Below, piece by piece: positions 21,267 to 31,283 of a DNA stretch of 64,000 nucleotides. This stretch comes from Bacteroidota bacterium. Its GTDB lineage: Bacteria; Bacteroidota; Bacteroidia; Sphingobacteriales; Sphingobacteriaceae. The stretch is taken from assembly GCA_013286325.1 (NCBI GenBank), contig JABDFZ010000002.1:1-64000 (forward strand). Reading direction: 5' to 3'. Made by a program: the position numbers and the translations under genes. Below the pieces are notes generated by a model, which saw only the letters and a program-made list of their open reading frames with translations, made no database searches and was not told the DNA's origin. Position 1 is the stretch's first letter. Each line of letters begins with the position of its first letter.

Positions 21267-22403
21267 TTATTTTAATACCTCTTTTAGTTTATCGTCAAGG
21301 TCGTCTCCGCGCAAGTCTTTGGCAATTATCTTTCCATCGGGGCCTATCAGGAAATTCGCCGGGATAGATGATACATAATACAAGGCCGCAGCCTGGTTGT
21401 TCCACCATTTTAGGTCCGATACCTGAGTCCAGACCAGGCCGTCGTTTTTAATAGCGGCCAGCCAGTCGGCCCGGCCTTCTGCTTTATCAAGCGATACACC
21501 GAGTATGGTGAAGTTTTTATCCTTATATTTATTATAAACACGCACTACATTGGGGTTTTCCTCTCGGCAGGGGCCGCACCACGATGCCCAAAAATCAACC
21601 AGAACATATTTGCCTCTGAGCGATGAAAGTTTAACCGGCACGCCATTCACATCATTCTGGATAAAATCTGGGGCCATCACACCCGGAGCGGTATGTCTTA
21701 CAGGCTCAAGCGCTTTTTGAAAAACTTTAGCTGCTTCCGAGCTTTTTAACGTTGGAGATAATGTATTGAAAAGCGAATCAAGCTCCACCGGGTTTGGCGA
21801 TGGTCCATCTACAGAATACAAGGCCATCAGACTGAAATAGCTATCAGGGTTTTCTAAAATAAATTTTTTGATAACTGTTTTCTGTTCAGCCTGCAATGCC
21901 TTATACCTGCCCTGTAAATTACTTCTGAATGCAGGTGTATTCTGCTCAGCCGTAACTGTGCGCTTTATTGCCATCAGGTTTTTAGCTTTATTGTTTATTG
22001 GTTCTAACAGCGCCTTTAGCTTTTTATCTTCGTCGTTTATTTTTGAGCCGGTTATTTGGGCTTTGGATATGGAATCTGTACCGCTTACAGCAAATTCACC
22101 TTTATCAAGGTAAAGATTCAGTTTATCAACGGTACTGTCCAGCTTTTCAAAGCCAACACCTTTATGGTCAATAAATAATATCGCATTTGATGGAGTTAAT
22201 ATCTGTCCGTTAAAATCAAAGTTTCCGGCGCTTATTTGTGCCGAATCAATCACCTGGTTAGCGCCTAATTGGTAAATAAGATAGGCTCTCGACGGCGCAT
22301 TTAAATTACCTATCTTACCTTTTATAGTAAAAGTATCCTGCGTTTGTGCCAATGCCAATACAGGCAGCAACGTTATTGTTATATATAAAAAAACTTTCTT
22401 CAT
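21267..22403 (-). CDS. TlpA family disulfide reductase with DUF4369-like N-terminus (tandem paralogue)
   Basis: DFWASWCGPCREENPNV; same architecture as 20061-21191. Confidence 0.93.
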   Translation of the reverse strand: MKKVFLYITITLLPVLALAQTQDTFTIKGKIGNLNAPSRAYLIYQLGANQVIDSAQISAGNFDFNGQILTPSNAILFIDHKGVGFEKLDSTVDKLNLYLDKGEFAVSGTDSISKAQITGSKINDEDKKLKALLEPINNKAKNLMAIKRTVTAEQNTPAFRSNLQGRYKALQAEQKTVIKKFILENPDSYFSLMALYSVDGPSPNPVELDSLFNTLSPTLKSSEAAKVFQKALEPVRHTAPGVMAPDFIQNDVNGVPVKLSSLRGKYVLVDFWASWCGPCREENPNVVRVYNKYKDKNFTILGVSLDKAEGRADWLAAIKNDGLVWTQVSDLKWWNNQAAALYYVSSIPANFLIGPDGKIIAKDLRGDDLDDKLKEVLK

Positions 22404-22463
22404 CTGTTTATCAGCGTATACTAAGCTGTGATAACGTTAAAATACGGATTGAATTATAACCTG

Positions 22464-23648
22464 TTAGTTTAATTTTTGATAAGTGCGCCACCAAAGGTCA
22501 GGCATTTCGCCGGATACGGCAGTCTTATAATCGTCATATTGGCAGGGTACCAAATGGAAACGTTCGTTTTTTGAGCCGCCTGCCGGGTAAGGCACCTGCA
22601 TCCACCAGCGGTCTGATTTTTTGCTTTTTACAAAAACCACTTCGTGATCATCGTGTTTCAGGCTGGTTTTATAAATAAGATATTGCGATTTAGGATTAAG
22701 CGGAAAATCTTTTTTCCGGTTATAAACGCCGTCAATAAAATACCACAACATCTGGGCAAGCAATGTTGCTGTTTGCCCGTTATTGTCGTAAGCCGGGTTA
22801 AACTCATAAAAGCCGATAGAACTCAGTTTATCATTAAATCCTGCGTAACGTGCTATCTGACAAGCCTCCTCGCCATAAAAGCCATTGGGACTGGCATTGG
22901 CATTTCCAACCGAATCAGATGAACGGATAGCGCCCATGTCAAAACTGATCATGCTTGCATTGCGGATAATAGGTTCAGAAACCGCAACATTGCCGCTTAA
23001 TTCGCCTAATCGGTGTACATCAAAATAAAGCTTTTCCATCACCCTTAAACTATCCTGGCTGGCAAAATAGGTTTGGTAGCCCAGGTTGCTGTAATTAAAC
23101 AGGTAATTAGGCTCGTGTAAAAATATTTTATTCAGATATGATTCTGATGTCGTTTCAATCCCTTCTGAATTATTGACGTCATCATCCAGATCAAAATGCG
23201 AATCCACAATTACAAGGTCTACCTTTTGTTCCAGGGTTTCATAAGCAAGGTATTGGGCATAGGTAAGGTCCTGTCCGCCGCCAATTATAACGGGGATTAT
23301 ATCTTTCTTTACCAATTCGTTGACTACCGTTTTCAAGGCTATATAAGTATCGGTTACGGTAGCGCCCTGCCTGATGTTTCCTAAATCGACGATCTTTGTG
23401 TTGTAGTTACCTTCGTTCAGCCGGTATAACTTCTCACGAACATAATCAGGTGCAAGCGCACAGCCTGGATTATTAACCGCATTCCGGTCTTCCTGAACGC
23501 CTATAATGGCAATATCCGTTTTATCTTCCATTGACGGAAAATCAACAGCATAATATTCAATCTTACTGCCTAACTGACTGGTATAATATCCCTTTGCCGG
23601 GACGATCTTCTTTTGATCAACAGGTGTAAAAAAATCGGATAATGACAT
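22464..23648 (-). CDS. Formimidoylglutamase / arginase family hydrolase
   Basis: IPVIIGGGQDLTYAQY, IVDSHFDLDDD, SFDMGAIRSSDS; ATG at 23648 preferred over 23771. Confidence 0.88.
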   Translation of the reverse strand: MSLSDFFTPVDQKKIVPAKGYYTSQLGSKIEYYAVDFPSMEDKTDIAIIGVQEDRNAVNNPGCALAPDYVREKLYRLNEGNYNTKIVDLGNIRQGATVTDTYIALKTVVNELVKKDIIPVIIGGGQDLTYAQYLAYETLEQKVDLVIVDSHFDLDDDVNNSEGIETTSESYLNKIFLHEPNYLFNYSNLGYQTYFASQDSLRVMEKLYFDVHRLGELSGNVAVSEPIIRNASMISFDMGAIRSSDSVGNANASPNGFYGEEACQIARYAGFNDKLSSIGFYEFNPAYDNNGQTATLLAQMLWYFIDGVYNRKKDFPLNPKSQYLIYKTSLKHDDHEVVFVKSKKSDRWWMQVPYPAGGSKNERFHLVPCQYDDYKTAVSGEMPDLWWRTYQKLN

Positions 23649-23778
23649 TTGTTTGATTGCCCAGCAGTATGTGCAGGATGCAGCTATGCAAATGTGCAGA
23701 TTTTTTGTGAACCGGATTGGTGATTTTTTGTGATTAGGTAATTTCGCGGATAACGCGCACACAGTGCACATTCAGATT

Positions 23779-23883
23779 TTCTGTGTAGAGACGCAATACT
23801 TTGCGTATCCCACCATGCAGAACAGGACATGCAAGGTTGGATTTGTACGCAAAAGACGCAAAGTATTGCGTCTCTACACAGAA
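23779..23883. repeat. MITE-like element with 27-28 bp perfect inverted termini
   Basis: TTCTGTGTAGAGACGCAATACTTTGCGT / ACGCAAAGTATTGCGTCTCTACACAGAA. Confidence 0.85.
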
Positions 23884-23902
23884 TTACCATCTTTCAGGTT
23901 TC

Positions 23903-24658
23903 TTACAAATTATACATCCCACCATCTGCAATAAGCTCGGCGCCTAAAACAAATGTTGAATCGTCGGACGCAAAGAAGGTTGCTATTTTAGCTATTTCTT
24001 CTGCTGTTCCGAAACGACCAACCGGGATTTTTTGAGTAAGACCCTCGCCCATACTTTTTAACTGCTCTTCGGTAAGGCCCAGTTTTTCACTGGTATGCAG
24101 CGGGGTAACCACAGGGCCGGGACTAATTGCATTAACCCTTATCCTGCGCGATAAAAGCTCTGCCGATACATTTTTAGCTAATGAGAGCAAGGCTGCTTTG
24201 CTGGCTGCATAAACACTTGCGCCTGCCATGCCTATATGTGCGTTTATGGATGTATTTAATATAATAGAGCCGCCATCATTAATTAACGGTATCAGTTGCT
24301 GCAAGCTAAAATATGAACCTTTAAAGTTTACGTTCATTATTTCATCAAACATATCCTCCTCCATACTTTCGGTGGAGTTGAACTTACCTACACCCGCATT
24401 AATAAAAACAATATCAATTGCTGGCGATAGTTGCTTAACCTTTTCGCCTAATTGTTTTACTTGTTGAATATCGCCCAAATCAGAAACAAGGCCTTTTGCA
24501 TTTTCTCCCAAAAATAAAACGGCCTCCTTAACCGATGCTTCATTGCGCCCGGTGATGATCACTTTTGCACCTTCGGCTATAAATTCTTTTGCTGTAGCCA
24601 GGCCAATGCCACTGTTACCGCCTGTTATAATTGCTGTTTTACCTTCTAATCTTTTCAT
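23903..24658 (-). CDS. SDR family oxidoreductase
   Basis: GKTAIITGGNSGIGLATA, YAASKAAL, SPGPVVTP. Confidence 0.95.
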   Translation of the reverse strand: MKRLEGKTAIITGGNSGIGLATAKEFIAEGAKVIITGRNEASVKEAVLFLGENAKGLVSDLGDIQQVKQLGEKVKQLSPAIDIVFINAGVGKFNSTESMEEDMFDEIMNVNFKGSYFSLQQLIPLINDGGSIILNTSINAHIGMAGASVYAASKAALLSLAKNVSAELLSRRIRVNAISPGPVVTPLHTSEKLGLTEEQLKSMGEGLTQKIPVGRFGTAEEIAKIATFFASDDSTFVLGAELIADGGMYNL

Positions 24659-24713
24659 TATCTTTATATTTTATTGATCAAATTGACCTATAAATACTGA
24701 TCTGCACAAGAAT

Positions 24714-24737
24714 GCACTATTAAGTGCGGAACGCACT
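24714..24737. promoter_or_regulatory. Candidate HxlR operator (overlapping palindromes)
   Basis: GCACT-ATTA-AGTGC overlapping AGTGCG-GAA-CGCACT in divergent SDR/HxlR intergenic region. Confidence 0.5.
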
Positions 24738-24789
24738 GCAAAGTATGTTTTGGGTTAGGAATGAATAGAAGGGCATCCCCCATTTTATT

Positions 24790-25140
24790 ATGACAGAAAA
24801 AAGACAAGAATATTCATGCTCAATGGAAGCCGCTTTAAGCATTATTAGTGGTAAGTGGAAATTAACCATATTGAACAGGTTATTGCCAGGCCCGCAACGC
24901 TATAGTGATATTAAAAAACTGATCCCCGCCATTACCGAAAAAATGCTCACCCAGCAGCTAAGGGAAATGGAAGAAGATGGTATTATAAAAAGGAAAGTAT
25001 ACCCAGTAGTACCACCAAAAGTTGAATATTCCTTTACGGAGTTAGGCGAAGAATTAAAAGGAATTTTTCATTCCCTTTCTGCCTGGGGTCAAAACTTTGT
25101 ATCCACAGAAACAGCAAAAGAGAATGTAGAAGTGGTATAA
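24790..25140 (+). CDS. HxlR family helix-turn-helix regulator
   Basis: CSMEAALSIISGKWKLTILNRLLPGPQRYSDIKKLIPAITEKMLTQQLREME. Confidence 0.95.
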   Translation: MTEKRQEYSCSMEAALSIISGKWKLTILNRLLPGPQRYSDIKKLIPAITEKMLTQQLREMEEDGIIKRKVYPVVPPKVEYSFTELGEELKGIFHSLSAWGQNFVSTETAKENVEVV

Positions 25141-25212
25141 CCAATCCTCGTTAGTCCCACCTGCTTATATGAATCTATTTAGGCATTGAACTAACAGAAA
25201 AAAAAATCAGAC

Positions 25213-25346
25213 TGTCATTTCGAACGAGGAACGAGGAGAAATCTTCTACAATATCTCTGTCGGCTACTTGTATAGCGCCAATGTTAGCTGTAGAAGATTT
25301 TTCACTACGTTCAAGAGATAGTTTCTCTCTGTCGTTCGAAATGACA
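25213..25346. repeat. MITE-like element with 15-bp perfect inverted termini and internal IR
   Basis: TGTCATTTCGAACGA / TCGTTCGAAATGACA; internal AAATCTTCTAC / GTAGAAGATTT. Confidence 0.85.
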
Positions 25347-25482
25347 ACCTTTTTATAAACACGCTTTGAGTCCCCGAAAAATTCGATAGCTAAACACGTT
25401 CTATTTAATATTCACGTGTATCAAGAAATAGGCAATGATAATCAAAACTTAGCTTTTGGCTTTCTGCATTCAGCTTTTAGCA

Positions 25483-27756
25483 TTATTTAAACTTATTCTT
25501 TAATGCCGCTAATTTAATGGCGATATCTGTTTCGGGTTGTTCCTGTGGCTTTTTATTGAAAGTTGGTTTATTAACAAATGGTTTCCTTTCGTCATTTCTT
25601 CTTTCCCGTTCCGCTGGCTTGGGCTCATTTTCTTTCATCGATAAGGCAATACGTTTGCGGCTAATATCTACATCGGTAACCGTTACCTCAACCTTTTGAT
25701 GCACTTTAAGCACCTCATTGGCATCTTTAATAAAACGATTGGTTATCTGGCTCAAATGCACCAAACCATCCTGGTGAACGCCAATGTCTACAAAGGCCCC
25801 GAAATTGGTAATATTTGTTACAATGCCGGGTAGTTTCATCCCAAGTTTCAAATCACCAATAGCATTAACACCATCGGTAAAACTAAATGCCTCAAATTGC
25901 TCACGCGGATCACGGCCGGGTTTTGACAGCTCCGCCATAATATCATTTAGTGTCGGCAAACCGGCATCTTCAGTAATATATTTTTGCAACGGGATGCTTT
26001 TGCGTAGTTTGTCATCACTCATCAGGTCCTTTATGGAGCATTTAAGGTCTTTGGCCATTTGTTCAACCAAAGCATACCTTTCCGGATGCACGCCGCTGGT
26101 ATCTAAAGGATCTTTCGCATCGCGGATGCGCAGGAAACCTGCTGCCTGTTCAAAAGCCTTATCACCCAGGCGGGGTACTTTCTTCAGCTCATCACGGCGC
26201 TTAAATGCGCCATTTGCGTCGCGGTAAGCAACAATATTTTGCGCCAGCTGCGGACCTAACCCCGATACATAAGCCAGTATTTGTTTCGATGCGGTGTTCA
26301 ACTCAACACCTACCGCGTTTACGCAGCTCATCACGGTATCATCAAGCGATGTTTGCAGTTTGGTTTGATCCACATCGTGCTGATACTGGCCTACCCCAAT
26401 TGATTTTGGGTCTATCTTTACCAGTTCGGCCAATGGGTCCATCAACCGGCGGCCTATTGATACCGCACCACGCACGGTAACATCCTTATCCGGGAATTCC
26501 TCTCTCGCAACATCAGATGCCGAATAGATAGATGCACCGCTTTCGTTTACCATTACAATCGCCACGCCCGGTAAATTAAGGTTACGGACAAATTGTTCTG
26601 TTTCTCTGCCGGCAGTACCATTGCCAATGGCAATAGCTTCAATATTGTATTTTTTGAAAAGAAATTCGGTTGTTTTTTCTGCTTCCTTTGCCTGCCCAGC
26701 ACCTGTATGCGGAAATATGGCTGTATATTCCAGCAGCTTTCCCTGCTCGTCCAAACAAACCACCTTACATCCTGTACGGAAGCCTGGGTCAATGGCCATT
26801 GTGCGTTTTTGGCCAAGCGGGGCACTTAGTAAAAGCTGCCGTGCATTCTCCGCAAAAACCCTGATCGCCTCTTCATCGGCCTGCTTTTTGGTAAACAGGC
26901 GTACCTCTGTTTCCATCGATGGCTTTAGCAAGCGTTTATAACCATCGGCAATGGCTTGTTTTACCTGATCGGCGCTTGGGTTGTTGCCAATAACAAAAGC
27001 ATCATCCAGTAATGCTACCGCCTCTTCTTCAGCAGGTTTTATATCCAGCCATAAAATTTCTTCCTTTTCACCACGGCGCATAGCCAGTATACGATGCGAT
27101 GGCGCCGATTTTACAGGCTCCGTCCAGTCAAAATAATCTTTATACTTTATGCCTTCCTGCTCTTTGCCTTCAATCACTTTCGACTGGAAGGTTCCCTTTT
27201 CAATAAACAGGCTGCGCATACGGGTACGTACTTCGGCATTCTCGCTGATGAATTCTGCAATAATATCCCTTGCTCCGGCTAACGCCTCCTCAAAGCTTTT
27301 TACGCCCTTTTCTTCATCAATATATTTAGCAGCCTCAGTTTCCGGATCAATGCGTTTTTGCTCCATCAACAGGTCGGCAAGGGGTTGCAGGCCTTTTTCG
27401 CGGGCTGTGGTAGCGCGCGTTTTGCGTTTGGGGCGATAAGGCAGGTAAATATCTTCCAGCGAAACCATAGTCTCGGCTTCGTTTATCTGCTTTTCCAATT
27501 CTGGAGTAAGCTTAACCATTTCAGTAAGCGATTTCAGGATAGCTTCACGGCGTTTATCCAGATCGCGCAATTGCTGTACCCTGTCGCGGATGGCGGCTAC
27601 CTGCACCTCATCCAAAGTGCCGGTAAGCTCCTTACGGTAACGCGAAATAAACGGAACAGTGGCGCCCTCATCAAGCAGGGCAACAGTAGCGCTAACCTGT
27701 TTTTCGGCAATAGAAAGTTCGGCAGCTATTTTTTTATGGTGATTACTCATATTCAA
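25483..27756 (-). CDS. tex: Tex family RNA-binding transcription accessory protein
   Basis: GATVPFISRYRKELTGTLDEVQ, AIDPGFRTGCKVV, C-terminal S1 domain. Confidence 0.96.
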   Translation of the reverse strand: MNMSNHHKKIAAELSIAEKQVSATVALLDEGATVPFISRYRKELTGTLDEVQVAAIRDRVQQLRDLDKRREAILKSLTEMVKLTPELEKQINEAETMVSLEDIYLPYRPKRKTRATTAREKGLQPLADLLMEQKRIDPETEAAKYIDEEKGVKSFEEALAGARDIIAEFISENAEVRTRMRSLFIEKGTFQSKVIEGKEQEGIKYKDYFDWTEPVKSAPSHRILAMRRGEKEEILWLDIKPAEEEAVALLDDAFVIGNNPSADQVKQAIADGYKRLLKPSMETEVRLFTKKQADEEAIRVFAENARQLLLSAPLGQKRTMAIDPGFRTGCKVVCLDEQGKLLEYTAIFPHTGAGQAKEAEKTTEFLFKKYNIEAIAIGNGTAGRETEQFVRNLNLPGVAIVMVNESGASIYSASDVAREEFPDKDVTVRGAVSIGRRLMDPLAELVKIDPKSIGVGQYQHDVDQTKLQTSLDDTVMSCVNAVGVELNTASKQILAYVSGLGPQLAQNIVAYRDANGAFKRRDELKKVPRLGDKAFEQAAGFLRIRDAKDPLDTSGVHPERYALVEQMAKDLKCSIKDLMSDDKLRKSIPLQKYITEDAGLPTLNDIMAELSKPGRDPREQFEAFSFTDGVNAIGDLKLGMKLPGIVTNITNFGAFVDIGVHQDGLVHLSQITNRFIKDANEVLKVHQKVEVTVTDVDISRKRIALSMKENEPKPAERERRNDERKPFVNKPTFNKKPQEQPETDIAIKLAALKNKFK

Positions 27757-27884
27757 AAATGGATTGCGAAGTTGGGCAGAAATGAATTTAAAATCAAAAA
27801 ATGTTTATCAACAAATAATGATATCTATGTAACGATTTTATACCGAACAAGTATGTCCCCTCCGGTTAAAGCTCTATAAACGAT

Positions 27885-28877
27885 TTAACTTTCGTCGAAA
27901 AGATTAAAATCAACCTCTTGTGTTGAATGCACATTTGACATATTCATATCCCAATATTGAGCAAATTTTTCTCTCGTAATTTTGGGAATACTATCAAATA
28001 AACTAACCGCCATACACCAGCTTTCTACTTTAGTAGCTATTAAATTTGTTAGCCTGTTCTGTAAAGCTGTTTTGTCAAGATTTGCCCACGAATCTAAAAA
28101 ATCCGTAATCCATTTGTCCTTAAAATCTTTATGATACCCCGTTATAATTATTAACTGGCCTTTTTGCGGTATTATATTTATATAAACAGTGTTGAGGGGT
28201 TCTTTCTTTTCAAATGATTTTTTTAAAATATTAATTTCCGGATCAAGAGGACTAAATACTGCAGAGGCGCAAACCTTCATTTCATCATATATAAATGTTT
28301 TGAAAACGAAGCTTTGAGCTTCCGTAAACTGCAGATCGTTCTCCATTGCCGTTTTAAATACGTTTATGTCAAGTATACCTGTTTCAAACCCTTTTTTAGA
28401 AACCTCAAGTGCTGAATTTTTATGAGATGGATTTGAATTAAGAATGTTTGAATTTAAAATTCTCTTAAACGTTTCAACAGCGTTTTCTTTTTTCCTTAAT
28501 TCAGCGCATAGCGAACGATATGAAAAAAGAAGCTGAACACGATAATCTTCAAAATCAATTGGGTAAGTTTCAACTGTTTTAAATACCTCTGTATCATGTT
28601 TATTGCAAAACAAAGGAAAGGAAATAGCATTTTTTACCCCGACACTTTTAAAACTCAGGCGGCCCATCTCCTCCATTTTAAACATATCGTTCGCCTTTAT
28701 TTCTATTAAATGGCCATTTTCTACTATGTTATTTAATATGCCGTTACGCTGTAGCAAATGCGAATTAATGGCATCATCCTTACATCCCGGATGTAAGCAT
28801 TTCCATTTTTTACTATCTACATTTTTTTGAATACCGGCAATTACTTTAAGCCTTTCTTTATCAGCTTTTTTATCCAT
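27885..28877 (-). CDS. Hypothetical protein with N-terminal Cys/His cluster
   Basis: KWKCLHPGCKDDAINSHLLQ...FPLFCNKHDTEVF; inner ATG (MDKKADKERL) at 28877 preferred over 28952. Confidence 0.65.
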   Translation of the reverse strand: MDKKADKERLKVIAGIQKNVDSKKWKCLHPGCKDDAINSHLLQRNGILNNIVENGHLIEIKANDMFKMEEMGRLSFKSVGVKNAISFPLFCNKHDTEVFKTVETYPIDFEDYRVQLLFSYRSLCAELRKKENAVETFKRILNSNILNSNPSHKNSALEVSKKGFETGILDINVFKTAMENDLQFTEAQSFVFKTFIYDEMKVCASAVFSPLDPEINILKKSFEKKEPLNTVYINIIPQKGQLIIITGYHKDFKDKWITDFLDSWANLDKTALQNRLTNLIATKVESWCMAVSLFDSIPKITREKFAQYWDMNMSNVHSTQEVDFNLFDES

Positions 28878-28970
28878 ACGATAAGGTTCAGGGGAATTAG
28901 ACAAATTGGGATGAAGGCAGCAAAGGTTATTGCAAAGGCCTTTAACAGACAAGCTTATAGGATGATAGCT

Positions 28971-29171
28971 TTATGAAAGCTTCTTTTCTTTCCGGTATTT
29001 TATAAAATTTAAAATTACAGCTGCAGTTATCAGCATCAAAGAAATCGAACCGATAACAATCCGCCACGTTTCATGATACTTAATACCGCCAAGAATGGTA
29101 GTAATGCTTATAACAAATACACAAATGAATATAATGTACTGGCTTGTTTTGGGGCTGCTTTTCATAAACAA
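28971..29171 (-). CDS. Small two-TM hypothetical protein (HETWRIV motif)
   Basis: Paralogous to 29177-29389. Confidence 0.65.
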   Translation of the reverse strand: MFMKSSPKTSQYIIFICVFVISITTILGGIKYHETWRIVIGSISLMLITAAVILNFIKYRKEKKLS

Positions 29172-29176
29172 ATGTA

Positions 29177-29389
29177 TTAGGCTTTTGAAGCTGCTTTTCC
29201 GTTTTTATAATTGGCATATACCAACAAACCCGCCATCCCAACAGAGATGAACCCGCCAATAGAAGCCGAAACAATCCGCCAGGTTTCATGATGTTCAATT
29301 CCCTTAAAAAGTGAATTTATGCTTACCACAATAAAGCCTATGAATATTATAAACGGAATTATTGCTCTTTTTTTAAACTGCTGTTCCAT
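29177..29389 (-). CDS. Small two-TM hypothetical protein (HETWRIV motif)
   Basis: Paralogous to 28971-29171. Confidence 0.65.
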   Translation of the reverse strand: MEQQFKKRAIIPFIIFIGFIVVSINSLFKGIEHHETWRIVSASIGGFISVGMAGLLVYANYKNGKAASKA

Positions 29390-29407
29390 AAGTTGCTTAT
29401 AAAGTTA

Positions 29408-29938
29408 TTACTGATGTTTGTTGCTGATCTTTCCGGCGTCTTCAAGTTCACTGTCCATCTGGTCGTCGTATTTAAACCGGTACAACACCCAGTCGTTTTG
29501 CGGTTTATAGAACATAAAGGTAAACCTTATTGGCTGAATTTCATGCTTTACCAGGAAACTATAAAAAACCAGGCTGTTTGATGCACTTTTTTGAACAATA
29601 AGATCTTTCCCTAAATATGCTCCTACCGATTGGCGTAACGAATCCAGTTTGCCTTTCAGTGTGGATATACCTGCACTGTTTGTAAAATATTTATTGGTGC
29701 CGAAAATATAATCAATTGCGGGGCCGGTACCTTCATCCTTATATTTTTTAAAGAAAGTATTAACCAGGTCCATCGCACCCTTAACTACAGGAGTCTTTGC
29801 GGTTGCAGCGGCGGCATCTGCGGGTTTGGCTGCAGGCTTAGCTGCCGTTTGTGCATCTGCATAAAAAGTAAAGCAGCAAGTAACGGCAATTAGTACAATC
29901 GTGATGCGGAGGTACTGTTTTAAATCTGAATATTTCAT
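29408..29938 (-). CDS. Secreted hypothetical protein
   Basis: Signal peptide, Ala/Lys-rich linker (TAAKPAAKPADAAAATAK), conserved-looking C-terminal domain. Confidence 0.7.
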   Translation of the reverse strand: MKYSDLKQYLRITIVLIAVTCCFTFYADAQTAAKPAAKPADAAAATAKTPVVKGAMDLVNTFFKKYKDEGTGPAIDYIFGTNKYFTNSAGISTLKGKLDSLRQSVGAYLGKDLIVQKSASNSLVFYSFLVKHEIQPIRFTFMFYKPQNDWVLYRFKYDDQMDSELEDAGKISNKHQ

Positions 29939-30095
29939 AGTGTAGCGTTTGAAAAATCAAAGTAAATAAAAAAGCCCGCCATTTTTTATAGCGGACTGAA
30001 AATATTTTAGTTAGATATACTGATTTGATAATTTTCGTTGACTAAACTTTGTTTTTTAACTCAGTCAACCACTCACTTAATCAACCCAATCAACC

Positions 30096-31079
30096 TTATT
30101 TAGTAACATACATTACTTCCTTAACCGCCTTGATTACTCTTTCGGGGTTTGGAAGATATTCCTGTATCAGTGTTGGTGCGTAAGGTAACGGAACATCACC
30201 GCCCATAATGCGCAAAACAGGTGCATCCAGGTAATCGAACGCGTCTTTTTGTACTTTAAAGGCAACTTCAGTAGCTATAGAGCCTAATGGCCAGCTTTCT
30301 TCAATAATTACCAAGCGGTTTGTTTTTTTAACCGAGTTGATAACAGTGTCATAATCAATAGGGCGTACAGTACGCAGGTCGATAACCTCGGCATGGATGC
30401 CTTCTTTTTCCAGTTCGGCAGCAGCAGCGTTGACCACTTTCATGATCTTACCGAAACCAACCAGGGTAACGTCCGATCCCTCTTTGGTTACATTAGCTTT
30501 TCCTAAAGGAATATAATAAGTTTCTTCCGGAACCTCGCCCTTGTCACCATACATCAGTTCCGACTCCATAAAAATAACCGGATCAGGATCAAGTATTGCC
30601 GATTTTAACAGTCCTTTTGCATCGTAAGGATTAGATGGTACAACCACCTTTAAACCTGGGCAATTGGCATACCAGCTTTCAAAACACTGGCTGTGCTGCG
30701 AGCTTAGCATCCCTGCGTTACCGGTTGGGCCACGGAACACGATAGGTACAGAGAATTGACCACCGCTCATTGACATGATCTTAGCTGCGCCGTTGATGAT
30801 CTGATCGATAGCCACTAACGAGAAGTTAAAGGTCATGAACTCAACAATCGGACGTAAACCATTCATCGCCGAGCCGATACCGATACCGGCAAAGCCGCAT
30901 TCAGAAATGGGAGTATCAATTACGCGTTTAGCGCCAAATTCGTCCAGCATTCCCTGGCTTACTTTATAGGCGCCATTGTATTCGGCAACCTCTTCACCCA
31001 TCAGGTATATTTTATCGTCGCTGCGCATTTCTTCGACCATTGCCTCGCGAAGCGCTTCTCTGAATTGTATTTCTCTCAT
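30096..31079 (-). CDS. pdhB: Pyruvate dehydrogenase E1 component subunit beta
   Basis: MREIQFREALREAMVEEMRSDDKIYLMGEEVAEYNGAYKVSQGM; inner ATG at 31079. Confidence 0.95.
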   Translation of the reverse strand: MREIQFREALREAMVEEMRSDDKIYLMGEEVAEYNGAYKVSQGMLDEFGAKRVIDTPISECGFAGIGIGSAMNGLRPIVEFMTFNFSLVAIDQIINGAAKIMSMSGGQFSVPIVFRGPTGNAGMLSSQHSQCFESWYANCPGLKVVVPSNPYDAKGLLKSAILDPDPVIFMESELMYGDKGEVPEETYYIPLGKANVTKEGSDVTLVGFGKIMKVVNAAAAELEKEGIHAEVIDLRTVRPIDYDTVINSVKKTNRLVIIEESWPLGSIATEVAFKVQKDAFDYLDAPVLRIMGGDVPLPYAPTLIQEYLPNPERVIKAVKEVMYVTK

Positions 31080-31283
31080 CGTATTATAAAATATGCTTTT
31101 TAGCGAACGCAAATATAATCACTAAAGTGTGATTTGCAATTTTGCTTGCCCTCTACCAATTTTTAAGGCGTTTACTACAAATATTTTACAAAAAATTAAC
31201 TAAGTGGCTTTCCCATCTATATGCACTTTCGACTAAAAGATGATCTTTGCCAAACCCTGTGGATAATATATTACTGATTTATC

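Noticed and set aside
27358-27879. 173-aa ORF antisense to tex
   Set aside because: Covered by the tex CDS; no independent support.
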